64,000 nt of DNA from UBA9655 sp964597045 (GCA_964597045.1 CAZQWE010000009.1:6089-70088); one strand, 5' to 3'. Numbered from the stretch's first letter, positions 18,017 through 27,160 are shown. A program made the numbers and translations. Notes: a model not told the origin generated them from the letters alone.

Positions 18017-19387
18017 ATGGTTAGATTAAAAAATTTTTTCAAACTCTTTATTGCATGTTATGTTTTATCTTATTCCCTACAAAACGCTGAAGCTATGAAT
18101 CAACCACCTGATGATAATAGGCAGGGGGGGTGGAAGAAAAAGAATCCTCTTCCCCAACTTGAAACAATTGCATTGATAGAAGATCATTTAAAGAATTATC
18201 CCAATAAAGGTTGTAGCTCAAATACGAACAGTCCAGACAAATTAGTTGAATTTAAGAAATCATTTAAGAACGACTTGATTGAATCCTTTAATGATAATTT
18301 TGACAGTTTAGATGACGTAACCCAGTTTATATGTGAGGCCAACAGAGTCATCGCGCAGCGCTGTTATATTGAAGACGCAGTTTGGTCAGTTTTAGGCATT
18401 TTACAATTTTCACCTGAAGAAAGAACCCAATTTAACGATACATTTATGGAGAATGTACCCTTAATCGCCATGCCATCAGGAGCTATGATCAGGTATGTCG
18501 GCGATTTAGACTGTAGGGAAAGGAGTGAATTCTTAGCAAGTTATCAACGTGCTTTAATATTTATCGATAAAGAACGTCTAAAAGATGATGAAGGACAGTT
18601 TTTGCCAGATGAATTATATCCTGAGAAGTATCATAATTGCTTGAGAAGAAATTTTTTAGTTACAGGGTACTTATTTGAATATTTTAAAGAAGCAATTCTT
18701 TCACTAAAGGTTTTTCCGTTCCATACAACAGACGAAATCCATGAAATTTTATGTAGATATACCGAAAGAGAATCCATAGTACAAATTGTTAAAGCGTGTG
18801 TTGAAGACCCTGTACTAAGTCATTTTAGGATTCCTCGACATATTTACATCTTACAACTACTTCGCATAGGAATTGCAATTGAAGGATCAACGGATACCTT
18901 TCACGAGGTTTTAAGCGGCATCCCTAATGTAGAAAACAGAGAAAGAGTTTGGCTCGCTTTTTATGATTGTATTTTGAACCGAAATATAACTTCCGATTCC
19001 TTTGTGGAAATCCCATCACTCTGCTTAAGAATACAACAACTTTTACCAATTGAGAATGAATCCGAAAAATGGCCTTATTTATGTAAAATTCTTTATATTT
19101 TAAATAATTTTCGTGATAATCACATCCAAAATATTGCATATCTTGAGGAAATCCTCAAAAAAACAAGTGATGTTAAATACCGTATCAAAATATTAGATTC
19201 TTATTACCAGCTTGCAGCGTCTGTTGGCTTTGATTCTATGAACCTTACGTATGCTTTTTTATATGCATTTATTAACTTAGAGAAGGTCCTGGATTCGCGA
19301 GAAAGGTTTGAAAAAGTGAATGCTGAAAATTTAAAATATTATAATCATGAGGATTCATTTTCAGAGGATATGTATGATGATACGTAG
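18017..19387 (+). CDS. Unknown secreted helical protein
   Basis: Not recognised. It encodes 456 residues from the ATG at 18017; a longer frame would use two TTG codons just upstream. An N-terminal signal peptide (about residues 1-24, FFKLFIACYVLSYSLQNAEA) indicates export. The mature part is mostly helical with many aromatic and charged residues and no repeat or motif that could be matched. The base composition is more AT-rich than the neighbouring gat and pepA genes, with codons such as TTA and ATA common, which fits a recently acquired or fast-evolving gene. It stands alone, converging on holC 23 bp downstream. No terminator was seen. Confidence 0.7.
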   Translation: MVRLKNFFKLFIACYVLSYSLQNAEAMNQPPDDNRQGGWKKKNPLPQLETIALIEDHLKNYPNKGCSSNTNSPDKLVEFKKSFKNDLIESFNDNFDSLDDVTQFICEANRVIAQRCYIEDAVWSVLGILQFSPEERTQFNDTFMENVPLIAMPSGAMIRYVGDLDCRERSEFLASYQRALIFIDKERLKDDEGQFLPDELYPEKYHNCLRRNFLVTGYLFEYFKEAILSLKVFPFHTTDEIHEILCRYTERESIVQIVKACVEDPVLSHFRIPRHIYILQLLRIGIAIEGSTDTFHEVLSGIPNVENRERVWLAFYDCILNRNITSDSFVEIPSLCLRIQQLLPIENESEKWPYLCKILYILNNFRDNHIQNIAYLEEILKKTSDVKYRIKILDSYYQLAASVGFDSMNLTYAFLYAFINLEKVLDSRERFEKVNAENLKYYNHEDSFSEDMYDDT

Positions 19388-19410
19388 TGACTTTTAACAG
19401 GTAGTGTTGT

Positions 19411-19860
19411 TTAATGCCCCTTTTCCCAAGCTCCATTTTCTGATTGTTTCCAATAGGTTACTGTATGGCCTGCTTCTTTGTACCTTTTCCAGCGCTCGCG
19501 AGCGGCAGCACTAGCGTCCTCATCATTACCATCGAAAAGGTCAAGACATCTCTCATACGTTGAAAGTTCCGAAGATTCAACACCGTCCGTGAGAAGGATA
19601 AACGTTGCACTGTTGAGGTTCTCATCCTTTAAGGTTAACCAGATGGGCTGATCTTCAGGATAACCTTCTTTTGCACTCCCATGGGGAATAAAGCTCAACT
19701 TTGCACCTGTCCAAAGAGAGGCATTTAAATAATCAAGTCGTTCCTGAGTTCCACATAAAATCACAGCCCTTTTTTTAACTTCGAGGACTTTCTCGAGGAG
19801 TTTAGGAAGAACTTTCTCAAGTGTGGATGTGGTTATATGATAAAACCCAATATCACTCAT
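19411..19860 (-). CDS. holC: DNA polymerase III chi subunit
   Basis: The chi subunit of the clamp-loader complex, linking the replisome to single-strand-binding protein. At 149 residues it has the family pattern: IGFYHITTSTLEKVLPKLLEK near the start, AVILCGTQERLDYLNASLWT, SFIPHG, QPIWLT and a late ERWKRYKEAGHTVTYWKQ. It overlaps the end of pepA by 8 bp, the standard alphaproteobacterial pepA-holC pair. An acidic insertion (DLFDGNDEDASAAARERW) lies before the last strand. Confidence 0.93.
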   Translation of the reverse strand: MSDIGFYHITTSTLEKVLPKLLEKVLEVKKRAVILCGTQERLDYLNASLWTGAKLSFIPHGSAKEGYPEDQPIWLTLKDENLNSATFILLTDGVESSELSTYERCLDLFDGNDEDASAAARERWKRYKEAGHTVTYWKQSENGAWEKGH

Positions 19861-21328
19861 AGTTATCTTGAATGAATCGATTGAGAAGTCTCACGCCAAA
19901 AGCTGTTGAACCCGGGGCTGATAAGGTTAGCTCCTTCTTTGTATAAGCAGTGCCTGCAATATCCAAATGAGCCCATGGAACTTTATTGGTGAAACGTTGC
20001 AGGAATTTGGCAGCTGTTACACTTCCTGCACCTCTTGCGCTACCTGTATTTTTTACATCTGCGATTTCACTGTTGATATCCGAATCATAGTCGTCATCCA
20101 TAGGGAATTCCCAAAGGAGTTCACCGACTTTTTCACCAGCGTCAAAAAGTTTCTTTGCCAAGGTTTTATCTGATGAAAAGAGACCTGCTCGAGTCGCGCC
20201 TAAAGAAATGACTATAGCTCCCGTCAGGGTTGCTAAATCAACCATAAGCTTTGGTTTGAAACGATGCTGGGTGTACCAAAGAACATCAGCAAGAACAAGG
20301 CGTCCTTCCGCATCTGTATTTATGACCTCAATCGTTTGGCCTGATAAAGACTTCACCACATCTCCCGGTCGTTGGGCTGTTCCTGAAGGCATGTTTTCAA
20401 CAATGCCAGCCAGGCCAATAACATTGGCTTTTGCCTTGCGAAGAGCAAGGGTTTTTAAGAGACCAATAACGACAGCAGCGCCAGACATATCATATTTCAT
20501 ATCTTCCATGTTTGTGGCTGGTTTAATGGAGATACCGCCTGAGTCAAAAGTAACACCTTTGCCAACAATGGCCACGGGAGCTTCGTTTTTATCTCCCCCA
20601 TTCCAGCGCAAGACAACAAGTCTAGCTCCTTTGTCACTTCCTTGTGAAACACCCAACAGAGCATTCATACCCATTTTTTTGAGTTCTTTTTCATTGAAGA
20701 TCTCAACTTTAACCCCGTCCTTTGACAATGTTTCTGCAATCTTTGCAATGGCATCAGGTGTCATTACATTAGCTGGCTCAGTTGAAATGGTCTTAGCAAT
20801 CTCAACTCCTTCCGCACATTTAGAAAGGGGTTTAAAGAGCTTTTCAGCTGAAGTAGGATCTGGCGTAAGGACTGTTAATTTCTTTACGGAGAAAAGTTCT
20901 TCTGGCTTTTTCTTTGTAAAGTACTTTTCAAAACGCCAGGATTTCAGGAGGGCCCCATAGGCAATATTTGCAGCGATTTCTTCATTGCTTGTCTTCTTAA
21001 GGGAGTGGATTTCAACAGCTCCTTCACCATTTGGAATCGTAGAAAGGGCCGCCAAGATTGAACTTCCAATCTTCTGCCATACCACATCAGTTAAGTCTTT
21101 TTCTTTCCCCAGTCCAATCAGAATAACTTGTGATCCATCTGTTGTATAAATCTTCAAGGATTGATTGATTTTACCTTTAAACTTTGAGTTTTTCAGGGAG
21201 GTTGTGATCAAACCCTTCAGGGATTTATCAAGGGATTTTGTTACATCCGGGAGAGTGTTATCATCGAAAATACCCACGCAAAGAACTGGTTGTTTAGCAG
21301 GTTTTTGAAAAGAAATTTTAATAGCCAT
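19853..21328 (-). CDS. pepA: Leucyl aminopeptidase (M17 family)
   Basis: A cytosolic two-metal aminopeptidase that recycles peptides; some homologues also bind DNA. At 491 residues it has the usual length. The metal-binding and catalytic signatures are present: VGKGVTFDSGGISIKP (about residues 253-268), DMSGAAVV and the NTDAEGRLVLAD signature (about 337-348). It is the first gene of a two-gene unit with holC. The upstream spacer to the divergent EipB-like gene carries a strong inverted repeat (21359-21404). Confidence 0.97.
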   Translation of the reverse strand: MAIKISFQKPAKQPVLCVGIFDDNTLPDVTKSLDKSLKGLITTSLKNSKFKGKINQSLKIYTTDGSQVILIGLGKEKDLTDVVWQKIGSSILAALSTIPNGEGAVEIHSLKKTSNEEIAANIAYGALLKSWRFEKYFTKKKPEELFSVKKLTVLTPDPTSAEKLFKPLSKCAEGVEIAKTISTEPANVMTPDAIAKIAETLSKDGVKVEIFNEKELKKMGMNALLGVSQGSDKGARLVVLRWNGGDKNEAPVAIVGKGVTFDSGGISIKPATNMEDMKYDMSGAAVVIGLLKTLALRKAKANVIGLAGIVENMPSGTAQRPGDVVKSLSGQTIEVINTDAEGRLVLADVLWYTQHRFKPKLMVDLATLTGAIVISLGATRAGLFSSDKTLAKKLFDAGEKVGELLWEFPMDDDYDSDINSEIADVKNTGSARGAGSVTAAKFLQRFTNKVPWAHLDIAGTAYTKKELTLSAPGSTAFGVRLLNRFIQDNYE

Positions 21329-21358
21329 ATTTCATCCGTTCACAAATTTTTTTTGTAT

Positions 21359-21404
21359 TAAGATACTTAAAAGACGCAGTGTCAATGGTTCTTTAAGTAT
21401 CTTA
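21359..21404. promoter_or_regulatory. 13-bp-arm inverted repeat between divergent pepA and eipB-like genes
   Basis: Perfect 13-bp arms (TAAGATACTTAAA and its complement) are separated by 20 bases, 31 bp upstream of the pepA start and about 70 bp upstream of the EipB-like gene. The symmetrical site between divergent promoters could be an operator acting on both, or a bidirectional stem-loop. The regulator is unknown. Confidence 0.6.
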
Positions 21405-21476
21405 TCATATTTTCAGTGAAAAGTTTATAGGTTAGGTATATGGTGAAACTAATTTTTCCGCTTTATGGAGGGAAAG

Positions 21477-22286
21477 GTGAAGTTACTCACCTATTGTTTT
21501 GTTTTTATTGGATTATTTGCTCTATTAAACCTTGAAGCCTCACCTGTAGAACTTCAACCACATCGGGCTTACTATACCATTTCCCTTGCTGGCCGTCCTG
21601 ATCCCCTCAGTGAAGTGAGTGATATTCGAGGGACAATGATGATCGAATTCAACAAAGTCTGTGGAGGGTACACGGTTCAACAACTATCAGATGTATGGCG
21701 ATATTTAAATGATGAAGATAGTTCAGTAGAACATGTAAGGTGGGGTTATACAACTTTTGAAAGCGATGAAGGAACAAGCTTTAAATTTTATACTTTCCGT
21801 AAGGTAAATGATGAGCTTGTCGAAGATATTCAAGGTACGGCAACCAAGAATGGAGAGATCATTCAGGTTAATTATCAAAAACCAGAGAGAAAGCAAGTAA
21901 CCCTTGCCGAAGGGACACTCTTCCCCCAACAGCACATTCGAGCTCTCTTACAAGCAGCAGCAGAAGGGGAGCGTGTATTCCCAAAGACTGTTTTTGATGG
22001 GAGTTCAATGGATGGAGCCTCAGAGATCAATACATTTATTGGAGCAAAAAAGGTGGGGGCAGATGCTAAAGGAAATGAAGGTGTTCATCAATTTGATGGA
22101 CAAGCTTATTGGCCAGTTCGCTTTGCTGTATATGGTCTTGATAAATCTGAGTATGAGCCAGAATATATAACGACACAAGAGCTCCTTCCCAATGGGATTA
22201 TCAAAAAATATAACATTGATTATGGCGGAGTTAAGATTAACGGTGTTCTCGATAGAGTTGAGCTGTTATCTAATGGTGGTTGCTAA
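21477..22286 (+). CDS. EipB/DUF1849-family periplasmic envelope protein
   Basis: A 269-residue exported protein of the DUF1849 family, whose studied member EipB supports envelope integrity in Brucella. After a signal peptide (about residues 1-22) come PHRAYYTISLAG, GTMMIEFNKVCGGYTVQQ, the TTFESDEGTSFKFYTF strand and LAEGTLFPQQHIRALLQAA, then VFDGSSMDG, all characteristic of the family. The GTG at 21477 is preferred because GGAGGG at 21467-21472 sits at the right distance; the ATG at 21465 has no such site. The gene is divergent from pepA. Confidence 0.83.
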   Translation: MKLLTYCFVFIGLFALLNLEASPVELQPHRAYYTISLAGRPDPLSEVSDIRGTMMIEFNKVCGGYTVQQLSDVWRYLNDEDSSVEHVRWGYTTFESDEGTSFKFYTFRKVNDELVEDIQGTATKNGEIIQVNYQKPERKQVTLAEGTLFPQQHIRALLQAAAEGERVFPKTVFDGSSMDGASEINTFIGAKKVGADAKGNEGVHQFDGQAYWPVRFAVYGLDKSEYEPEYITTQELLPNGIIKKYNIDYGGVKINGVLDRVELLSNGGC

Positions 22287-22436
22287 TTAAAAATGGAATG
22301 AGAGTTCACAGTTTAGAAAAATAGTCTTATCATAAGATGGTTTTAGTCCTGTGTTGTTATGTGCCAGAAACCAAAGTTTAAACAGATAGCTGGGTGGCCT
22401 ACTATGCTTGAGGAGTCAACTGTTTTGAACTTAAGC

Positions 22437-22464
22437 TTGACACACGTTTCAAAAACAGTATTCT
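22437..22464 (+). promoter_or_regulatory. Probable sigma-70 promoter for rpmG
   Basis: TTGACA (22437-22442), a 16-bp spacer and TATTCT (22459-22464), about 30 bp before the rpmG start. The -35 box is perfect, which suits a highly expressed ribosomal protein gene. Confidence 0.6.
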
Positions 22465-22494
22465 GCGTCCAGTTTCAATCATGGATTTAAAACG

Positions 22495-22662
22495 ATGGCC
22501 AAGCAAAATACAATTTCAATTAAAATGGAAAGCACAGCTGGGACAGGCTTTTTTTATGTTAAAAAGAAGAACCCACGTAAGCTTACAGAAAAACTTACAA
22601 TGCGTAAGTACGATCCAAAAGTCCGTAAGCACGTGGAATTTAAAGAGACAAAGATCAAATAA
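22495..22662 (+). CDS. rpmG: Ribosomal protein L33
   Basis: A large-subunit ribosomal protein of 55 residues. The reading frame from the ATG at 22495 gives an almost textbook alphaproteobacterial L33: MAKQNTISIKMESTAGTGFF, then YVKKKNP, LTMRKYDPKVRKHVEFKE and TKIK at the end. It lacks the two CxxC zinc pairs, so it is the cysteine-free paralogue. A good promoter lies just upstream. It converges on the Cys-rich protein gene with only 2 bp between the stop codons. Confidence 0.96.
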   Translation: MAKQNTISIKMESTAGTGFFYVKKKNPRKLTEKLTMRKYDPKVRKHVEFKETKIK

Positions 22663-22664
22663 GA

Positions 22665-23033
22665 TTACTGTCGCTGTTTTTTAAGGCATTCAAGAAAAGC
22701 TTCTCCTTGTTTAGCGATTCCTAATGCATCTCCTGATTTACGTTGGTTTTCCTTTAGTTCTTCTGATCTCTGCAAGCAGACGTTTGTTTGTGTCGTGTGA
22801 GCCATACACAGTAACTTGTTGGTGTCTTCATTAGGCTTGTCTTTTTTAAGACAAACGTTGCAGAGACTATTACACATGTTTTCAATACCATCTTTTCCTT
22901 GGTATTTGTTGATAAGTTTAAATTTGTAGCAAGGTGTTAAACAATGCCTTTGAGCTGCAGCATCAGCTTGTAGGGATGGAGCGCTGATTAAACTTAAAGA
23001 AAGCATCATGAGTGTGATTTTCAACTTAGTCAT
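22665..23033 (-). CDS. Small exported cysteine-rich protein, unknown
   Basis: Not recognised. The 122-residue product has a signal peptide (about residues 1-24, ending LQADA) and a mature part with eight cysteines in pairs (HCLTPC, MCNSLCNVC, LLC, VC, EC), consistent with a disulfide-bonded periplasmic or secreted helical protein. The start at 23033 follows a strong AAGGGAG site (rc of 23039-23045) and gives a clean signal peptide; a longer frame adds 14 unlikely residues. It lies between rpmG (convergent) and pdhC, with a 97-bp gap to the latter. Confidence 0.75.
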   Translation of the reverse strand: MTKLKITLMMLSLSLISAPSLQADAAAQRHCLTPCYKFKLINKYQGKDGIENMCNSLCNVCLKKDKPNEDTNKLLCMAHTTQTNVCLQRSEELKENQRKSGDALGIAKQGEAFLECLKKQRQ

Positions 23034-23130
23034 TTTTATCTCCCTTTTTAGATTATTTACAATCATAGGGAGCAATTATTAAAAATGAATTAAAGGACAT
23101 AACTCTCGTTTCTTGAGTTTAATACAATCC

Positions 23131-24372
23131 TTACAAAAGCATCATAACGGGATTCTCAATGAGAGTCTTAAATTCCTTGAGGTAAACAGCACCTAAAGCG
23201 CCATCAACCACACGATGATCAACGGAGAGGGTGCAACTCATGAGGGTTGCGAAGGTGAGCTTGCCGTCCCTCACAACAGCACGTTCTTCCCCAGCACCGA
23301 CGGCAAGGATGCAAGCCTGAGGTGGATTAATGATGGCTGAGAATTCCTTAACCCCATACATACCCATATTAGAGAGACTAAACGTTCCCCCTTGGAATTC
23401 TTGGGGTTTCAGTTTGCCATCACGGGCTTTTGTGGCTAACTCTTTCATTTCATTCGATATTTCAACAAGTCCCTTAGTCTCGGCCTGACGAACAACAGGC
23501 GTAATCAAACCACCATCTGTTGCTACAGCGACCGAGATATCACAGGATTTAAATTTGTAAATCTGATCATTCACCCAAGCCGAGTTCGCATCAGGAACAT
23601 GTTTTAAAGCCATTGCACAGGCCTTGATAATAAAGTCATTGACTGAGAGTTTGTAAGCACCATTTGCTTTGTCGTTGATTTGCTCTCGCGCCTTTAGGAG
23701 GGCATCAATCTCACAATCAACGGTGAGATAGAAATGAGGGATGGTCTGTTTGGCTTCAACCAACCGTCTCGCAATCACCTTACGAACGTTTGTTGAGTTA
23801 ATAACTTCATATTCAGGCTCGTATCCTGAAAGAAGAGGGGAGGAGGCCGGTTGAAGTGCCGGAGCTGCTCCACCTTGTGTAAGTGCGCGTTCTACGTCGT
23901 CTCGTAAGATTCTTCCCCTTGGACCTGAGCCGGGAATAGAGCCAAGGTTGACATGGGCTTCTTCAGCAATTCGACGGGCAAGAGGTGTGGCAAATATCCG
24001 TCCTTCAGAAGTTTGTTGGGATATAACTTTGAGATCGGGTTTCTTTTCTGGTGTTGTTTGAGAAGGGGTTGGGGCGGGAGCAGGCTCTGTTAGAGTTTTC
24101 TTAACTTCTTTAATGGCCGAAGCATCTTCGCCTTCCTCAAGAAGGATGGCTATGGGTTCATTGACCTTAACACCTTCTGTTCCTTCAGGGATAAGAATTT
24201 TTCCCATTGTGCCTTCATCAACGGCTTCAACTTCCATTGTTGCTTTGTCGGTTTCAATCTCTGCCATGACATCACCGGCTTTAACAATATCACCTTCCTT
24301 CTTTAACCATTTGACAAGATTCCCTTCTGTCATTGTGGGAGAGAGAGCTGGCATTAAGATTTCAATCGGCAT
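23131..24372 (-). CDS. pdhC: Pyruvate dehydrogenase E2, dihydrolipoamide acetyltransferase
   Basis: Transfers the acetyl group from lipoate to CoA and forms the core of the pyruvate dehydrogenase complex. It has 413 residues with one N-terminal lipoyl domain (lipoyl-Lys in EIETDKATMEVEA, about residue 44), a Pro/Thr-rich linker (about 95-120), a peripheral-subunit-binding domain (RIFATPLARRIAEEA...GPRGRILRDDVE, about 125-160) and the catalytic domain ending with the active-site DHRVVDGALGA. It is last of pdhA-pdhB-pdhC, 15 bp after pdhB. The E3 gene is not present here. Confidence 0.96.
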   Translation of the reverse strand: MPIEILMPALSPTMTEGNLVKWLKKEGDIVKAGDVMAEIETDKATMEVEAVDEGTMGKILIPEGTEGVKVNEPIAILLEEGEDASAIKEVKKTLTEPAPAPTPSQTTPEKKPDLKVISQQTSEGRIFATPLARRIAEEAHVNLGSIPGSGPRGRILRDDVERALTQGGAAPALQPASSPLLSGYEPEYEVINSTNVRKVIARRLVEAKQTIPHFYLTVDCEIDALLKAREQINDKANGAYKLSVNDFIIKACAMALKHVPDANSAWVNDQIYKFKSCDISVAVATDGGLITPVVRQAETKGLVEISNEMKELATKARDGKLKPQEFQGGTFSLSNMGMYGVKEFSAIINPPQACILAVGAGEERAVVRDGKLTFATLMSCTLSVDHRVVDGALGAVYLKEFKTLIENPVMMLL

Positions 24373-24387
24373 CCCGTGATCCTTTTC

Positions 24388-25410
24388 TTAATTTTTGTAA
24401 CAAACGGCTTTCGCCGCCTCGATAATATCCGCAACTTGTGGAAGTGCCAAGTGTTCTAGGTTGGCAGCATAAGGCATAGGCACATCAGCTCCATTAACTC
24501 TAACAACTGGCGCATCTAAGTAGTCAAAAGCATCTTCCATCATGACAGCAGCAAGTTCTGAGCCAATCCCTGCAAAAGGCCAGCTTTCCTCAACGGATAC
24601 AAGACGATTGGTTTTCATAACTGACCGAACAACCGTTTCCCGATCTAAAGGTCGAATCGTTCTCAAATCAATGACTTCCGCATCAATGCCAAGTTCTGCC
24701 AAGGCTTCAGCCGCTTCAAGGGCTTTTCCAACCATGAGAGAAAAGGCGGTGATGGTTACATGTTCACCTGGTCGACGGATCAAAGCTTGACCAATAGGGA
24801 CGATATGATCCGGGTCATTTGAGACATCGTCAAAGGCATGACCATAAAGAAGTTCATTCTCAAGACAAATAACGGGGTTGGGATCACGAATCGCAGCTTT
24901 TAGCAATCCTTTTGCATCGCCCGCACTATAAGGACTGATAACCTTAAGACCTGGACAATGGGCATACCAACTGGCATAGCAATGGGAATGTTGAGCACCG
25001 ACTCGAGAAGCAGCGCCATTGGGACCTCGAAACACAATGGGACAGCCCATTTGTCCCCCAGACATATAAAGGGTTTTTGCGGCTGAGTTAATGATTTGAT
25101 CAATGGCTTGCATTGAAAAGTTAAAGGTCATGAACTCGACAATAGGACGAAGCCCCCCAAATGCTGCACCCACACCAAGGCCTGCAAAGCCGTGTTCTGT
25201 AATTGGGGTATCCACAACTCTTTTTGAGCCAAACTCATCCAGGAGTCCTTGACTGACTTTATACGCACCATTGTATTCAGCGACTTCTTCTCCCATGAGA
25301 AAAACAGAGGCATCGCGGCGCATTTCTTCTGCCATCCCGTCTCTTAGAGCTTCTCTAACTGTCATTGTATTTAGGTTTAAATTCTGCATTACTGTTCCTT
25401 GTACTGACAT
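24388..25410 (-). CDS. pdhB: Pyruvate dehydrogenase E1 beta subunit
   Basis: With PdhA, forms the thiamine-diphosphate-dependent E1 that decarboxylates pyruvate and acetylates lipoate. At 340 residues it has VREALRDGMAEEMRRD, the GEEVAEYNGAYKVSQGL segment, DTPITEHGFAGLGVGAAFGG and PIVEFMTFNFSMQAIDQIINSAAK, all typical of E1-beta. Unlike many alphaproteobacterial PdhB proteins it lacks an N-terminal lipoyl domain. The ATG at 25410 shares its A with the pdhA stop (TAATG), so translation is coupled and this start is favoured over the internal ATG seven codons later. Confidence 0.96.
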   Translation of the reverse strand: MSVQGTVMQNLNLNTMTVREALRDGMAEEMRRDASVFLMGEEVAEYNGAYKVSQGLLDEFGSKRVVDTPITEHGFAGLGVGAAFGGLRPIVEFMTFNFSMQAIDQIINSAAKTLYMSGGQMGCPIVFRGPNGAASRVGAQHSHCYASWYAHCPGLKVISPYSAGDAKGLLKAAIRDPNPVICLENELLYGHAFDDVSNDPDHIVPIGQALIRRPGEHVTITAFSLMVGKALEAAEALAELGIDAEVIDLRTIRPLDRETVVRSVMKTNRLVSVEESWPFAGIGSELAAVMMEDAFDYLDAPVVRVNGADVPMPYAANLEHLALPQVADIIEAAKAVCYKN

Positions 25411-26378
25411 TATACTAGCACATCCGTATAGAGTTCTGAAGGATCGGGTTCGGGTGAAGTTTTAGAAAATTCAACGGCTTCGAGCACGATAGCTTTAATG
25501 TCGTCCTCAATCTTCTTAATTTTAGTTTCAGGAATTTTGAGGGTTTTTTCCATGTAAAGCTTAAAGTGATCAACAGGATCTCTTTCTACTTTTACAGTAT
25601 CAACCTCTTCCTTAGACCTATATTTCGCAGGGTCGGACATGGAGTGACCTCGATATCTATAGGTATCTAATTCAAGAATGTAAGGTCCCTTTCCAGAACG
25701 GGCATGGTCAAGGGCTCTCAAAGCAGCTTCTTTGACGTCAACATATGACATGCCGTCAACTTGTTCACCTGGAATATTCCAACCTTGCCCACGACCATAA
25801 TAATTCGGTCCAGCAGAGGAACGTTCTTGAGAGGTCCCCATGCCATAGTGATTGTTTTCAATGACATACACAACGGGGAGCTTCCATAGAGATGCCATGT
25901 TGTAAGATTCATAAACTTGTCCTTGGTTAGCAGCTCCATCACCCATTGAGGCAACGCAGACTCCACCATCTTCTTTATATTTATGGGCAAAGGCTAGGCC
26001 TGTCCCAAGGGGTATTTGTGCACCCACAATTCCATGTCCACCAAAGAAATTCTTCTCCCGGCTAAACATGTGCATGGAACCACCTTTCCCTTTGGAATAT
26101 CCACCACTACGACCTGTGAGTTCTGCCATTACACCCTTTGGATCCATACCTGCTGCAAGCATATGTCCATGATCACGGTAAGCGGTAATAATTGTATCCA
26201 TAGATTTGAGAACAGATTGAATGCCCACAACAACGGCTTCTTGCCCTATATATAAATGACAAAAGCCTGCAATGAGCCCCATTCCGTAAAGTTGGGCGGC
26301 CCGCTCTTCAAAGCGTCTAATGAGAAGCATGTCATGATAAGCCTTAAGGGCCTCATCTTGAGAAATCAATTTTGACAC
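25410..26378 (-). CDS. pdhA: Pyruvate dehydrogenase E1 alpha subunit
   Basis: The thiamine-diphosphate-binding half of pyruvate dehydrogenase E1. It has 322 residues. The ThDP motif GDGAANQGQVYESYNMASLWKLPV (starting about residue 146) is complete. RFEERAAQLYGMG near the start, GGSMHMF and the phosphorylation-loop region TYRYRGHSMSDPAKYR are also diagnostic. It leads the pdhA-pdhB-pdhC operon and supplies acetyl-CoA from pyruvate. Its upstream spacer to the LysE-like gene is only 74 bp, and the two genes run in the same direction. Confidence 0.96.
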   Translation of the reverse strand: MSKLISQDEALKAYHDMLLIRRFEERAAQLYGMGLIAGFCHLYIGQEAVVVGIQSVLKSMDTIITAYRDHGHMLAAGMDPKGVMAELTGRSGGYSKGKGGSMHMFSREKNFFGGHGIVGAQIPLGTGLAFAHKYKEDGGVCVASMGDGAANQGQVYESYNMASLWKLPVVYVIENNHYGMGTSQERSSAGPNYYGRGQGWNIPGEQVDGMSYVDVKEAALRALDHARSGKGPYILELDTYRYRGHSMSDPAKYRSKEEVDTVKVERDPVDHFKLYMEKTLKIPETKIKKIEDDIKAIVLEAVEFSKTSPEPDPSELYTDVLV

Positions 26379-26452
26379 GTGTCTTCCTTTTCTAAACTCA
26401 TGGATGAGACATCCATACCTAGAAATGAGTGGTTTGGCAACCCGGTTTCATT

Positions 26453-27079
26453 TTATATAAGGCTAAATAAGATATATATAGAAAATCCAATCAACAAAAT
26501 TCCAGAGATCCGATTGATCCAATGAAGCTGATTATCAGATAATTTATGATGCAAAAGGCGGACGGCGGTTGAGAGTGAAAACCACCACGCCGTTGCACCA
26601 ACAAAAACACCCATAACAAGAGTTGACGCTTGCGTGTGGGATTCATCAATGGGCTTTATTCCCATGGCAGCAAAAGCCGCTGCAAAGACGAGAAGTGTGA
26701 TAGGATTCGAAAGTGTAAGAAAGAAAGCTGATGTAAGAGCATGAATAAGTGAGGTTTCACCATTGTTTCCAAGATTCATATCACGGGGGTGAGAACGAGC
26801 AATAGAGATTCCAATCCACCCGACAAGAAGGCCTCCAAATAATCTCAGGTAAAAATCATGAGTGTTAATAAAGTTAGAAATTGAGGAGAGACCAAAACCT
26901 GCGACAGCTCCATAAAATGTGTCCGCAAGTCCAGCACCAAGCCCTGTGAAAAGGCCAAGAATATAACTGTTTGAGAGAGTTCTGCGAATGCACAGAATTC
27001 CGATGGGACCCACGGGTGCAGCAATAGCAAAGCCGGCCACAATACCTTTTAGGAAAATCATAATGAGATCAGTGGGCAT
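26453..27079 (-). CDS. LysE/RhtB-family amino-acid exporter
   Basis: A 208-residue polytopic inner-membrane protein with about six hydrophobic helices. The family signature GFAIAAPVGPIGILCIRRTL lies near residues 16-35, and a NPITLLVFAAAFAAMG stretch near 120-135 is typical. LysE-type proteins export lysine, homoserine, threonine or related compounds, but the substrate cannot be predicted. It precedes pdhA on the same strand without obvious functional linkage. The upstream spacer (27080-27218) is shared with the divergent protease gene. Confidence 0.88.
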   Translation of the reverse strand: MPTDLIMIFLKGIVAGFAIAAPVGPIGILCIRRTLSNSYILGLFTGLGAGLADTFYGAVAGFGLSSISNFINTHDFYLRLFGGLLVGWIGISIARSHPRDMNLGNNGETSLIHALTSAFFLTLSNPITLLVFAAAFAAMGIKPIDESHTQASTLVMGVFVGATAWWFSLSTAVRLLHHKLSDNQLHWINRISGILLIGFSIYILFSLI

Positions 27080-27160
27080 GCCCTGAATTCCTTTTCATAT
27101 CATTGATCTTTTAACTTGGGTCAAAGGGTGTGTCTAGCCTTATTATTTAGATCACAAAAC

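Noticed and set aside
20208..20960. A 250-codon plus-strand frame within pepA.
   Set aside because: It is antisense to the conserved M17 catalytic domain; Ser/Thr/Pro-rich content is typical of shadow frames.
22287..22436. A structured RNA or tRNA upstream of rpmG.
   Set aside because: No TTCRANY-type T-loop or acceptor pairing could be found; only a small CTTAT/ATAAG dyad.
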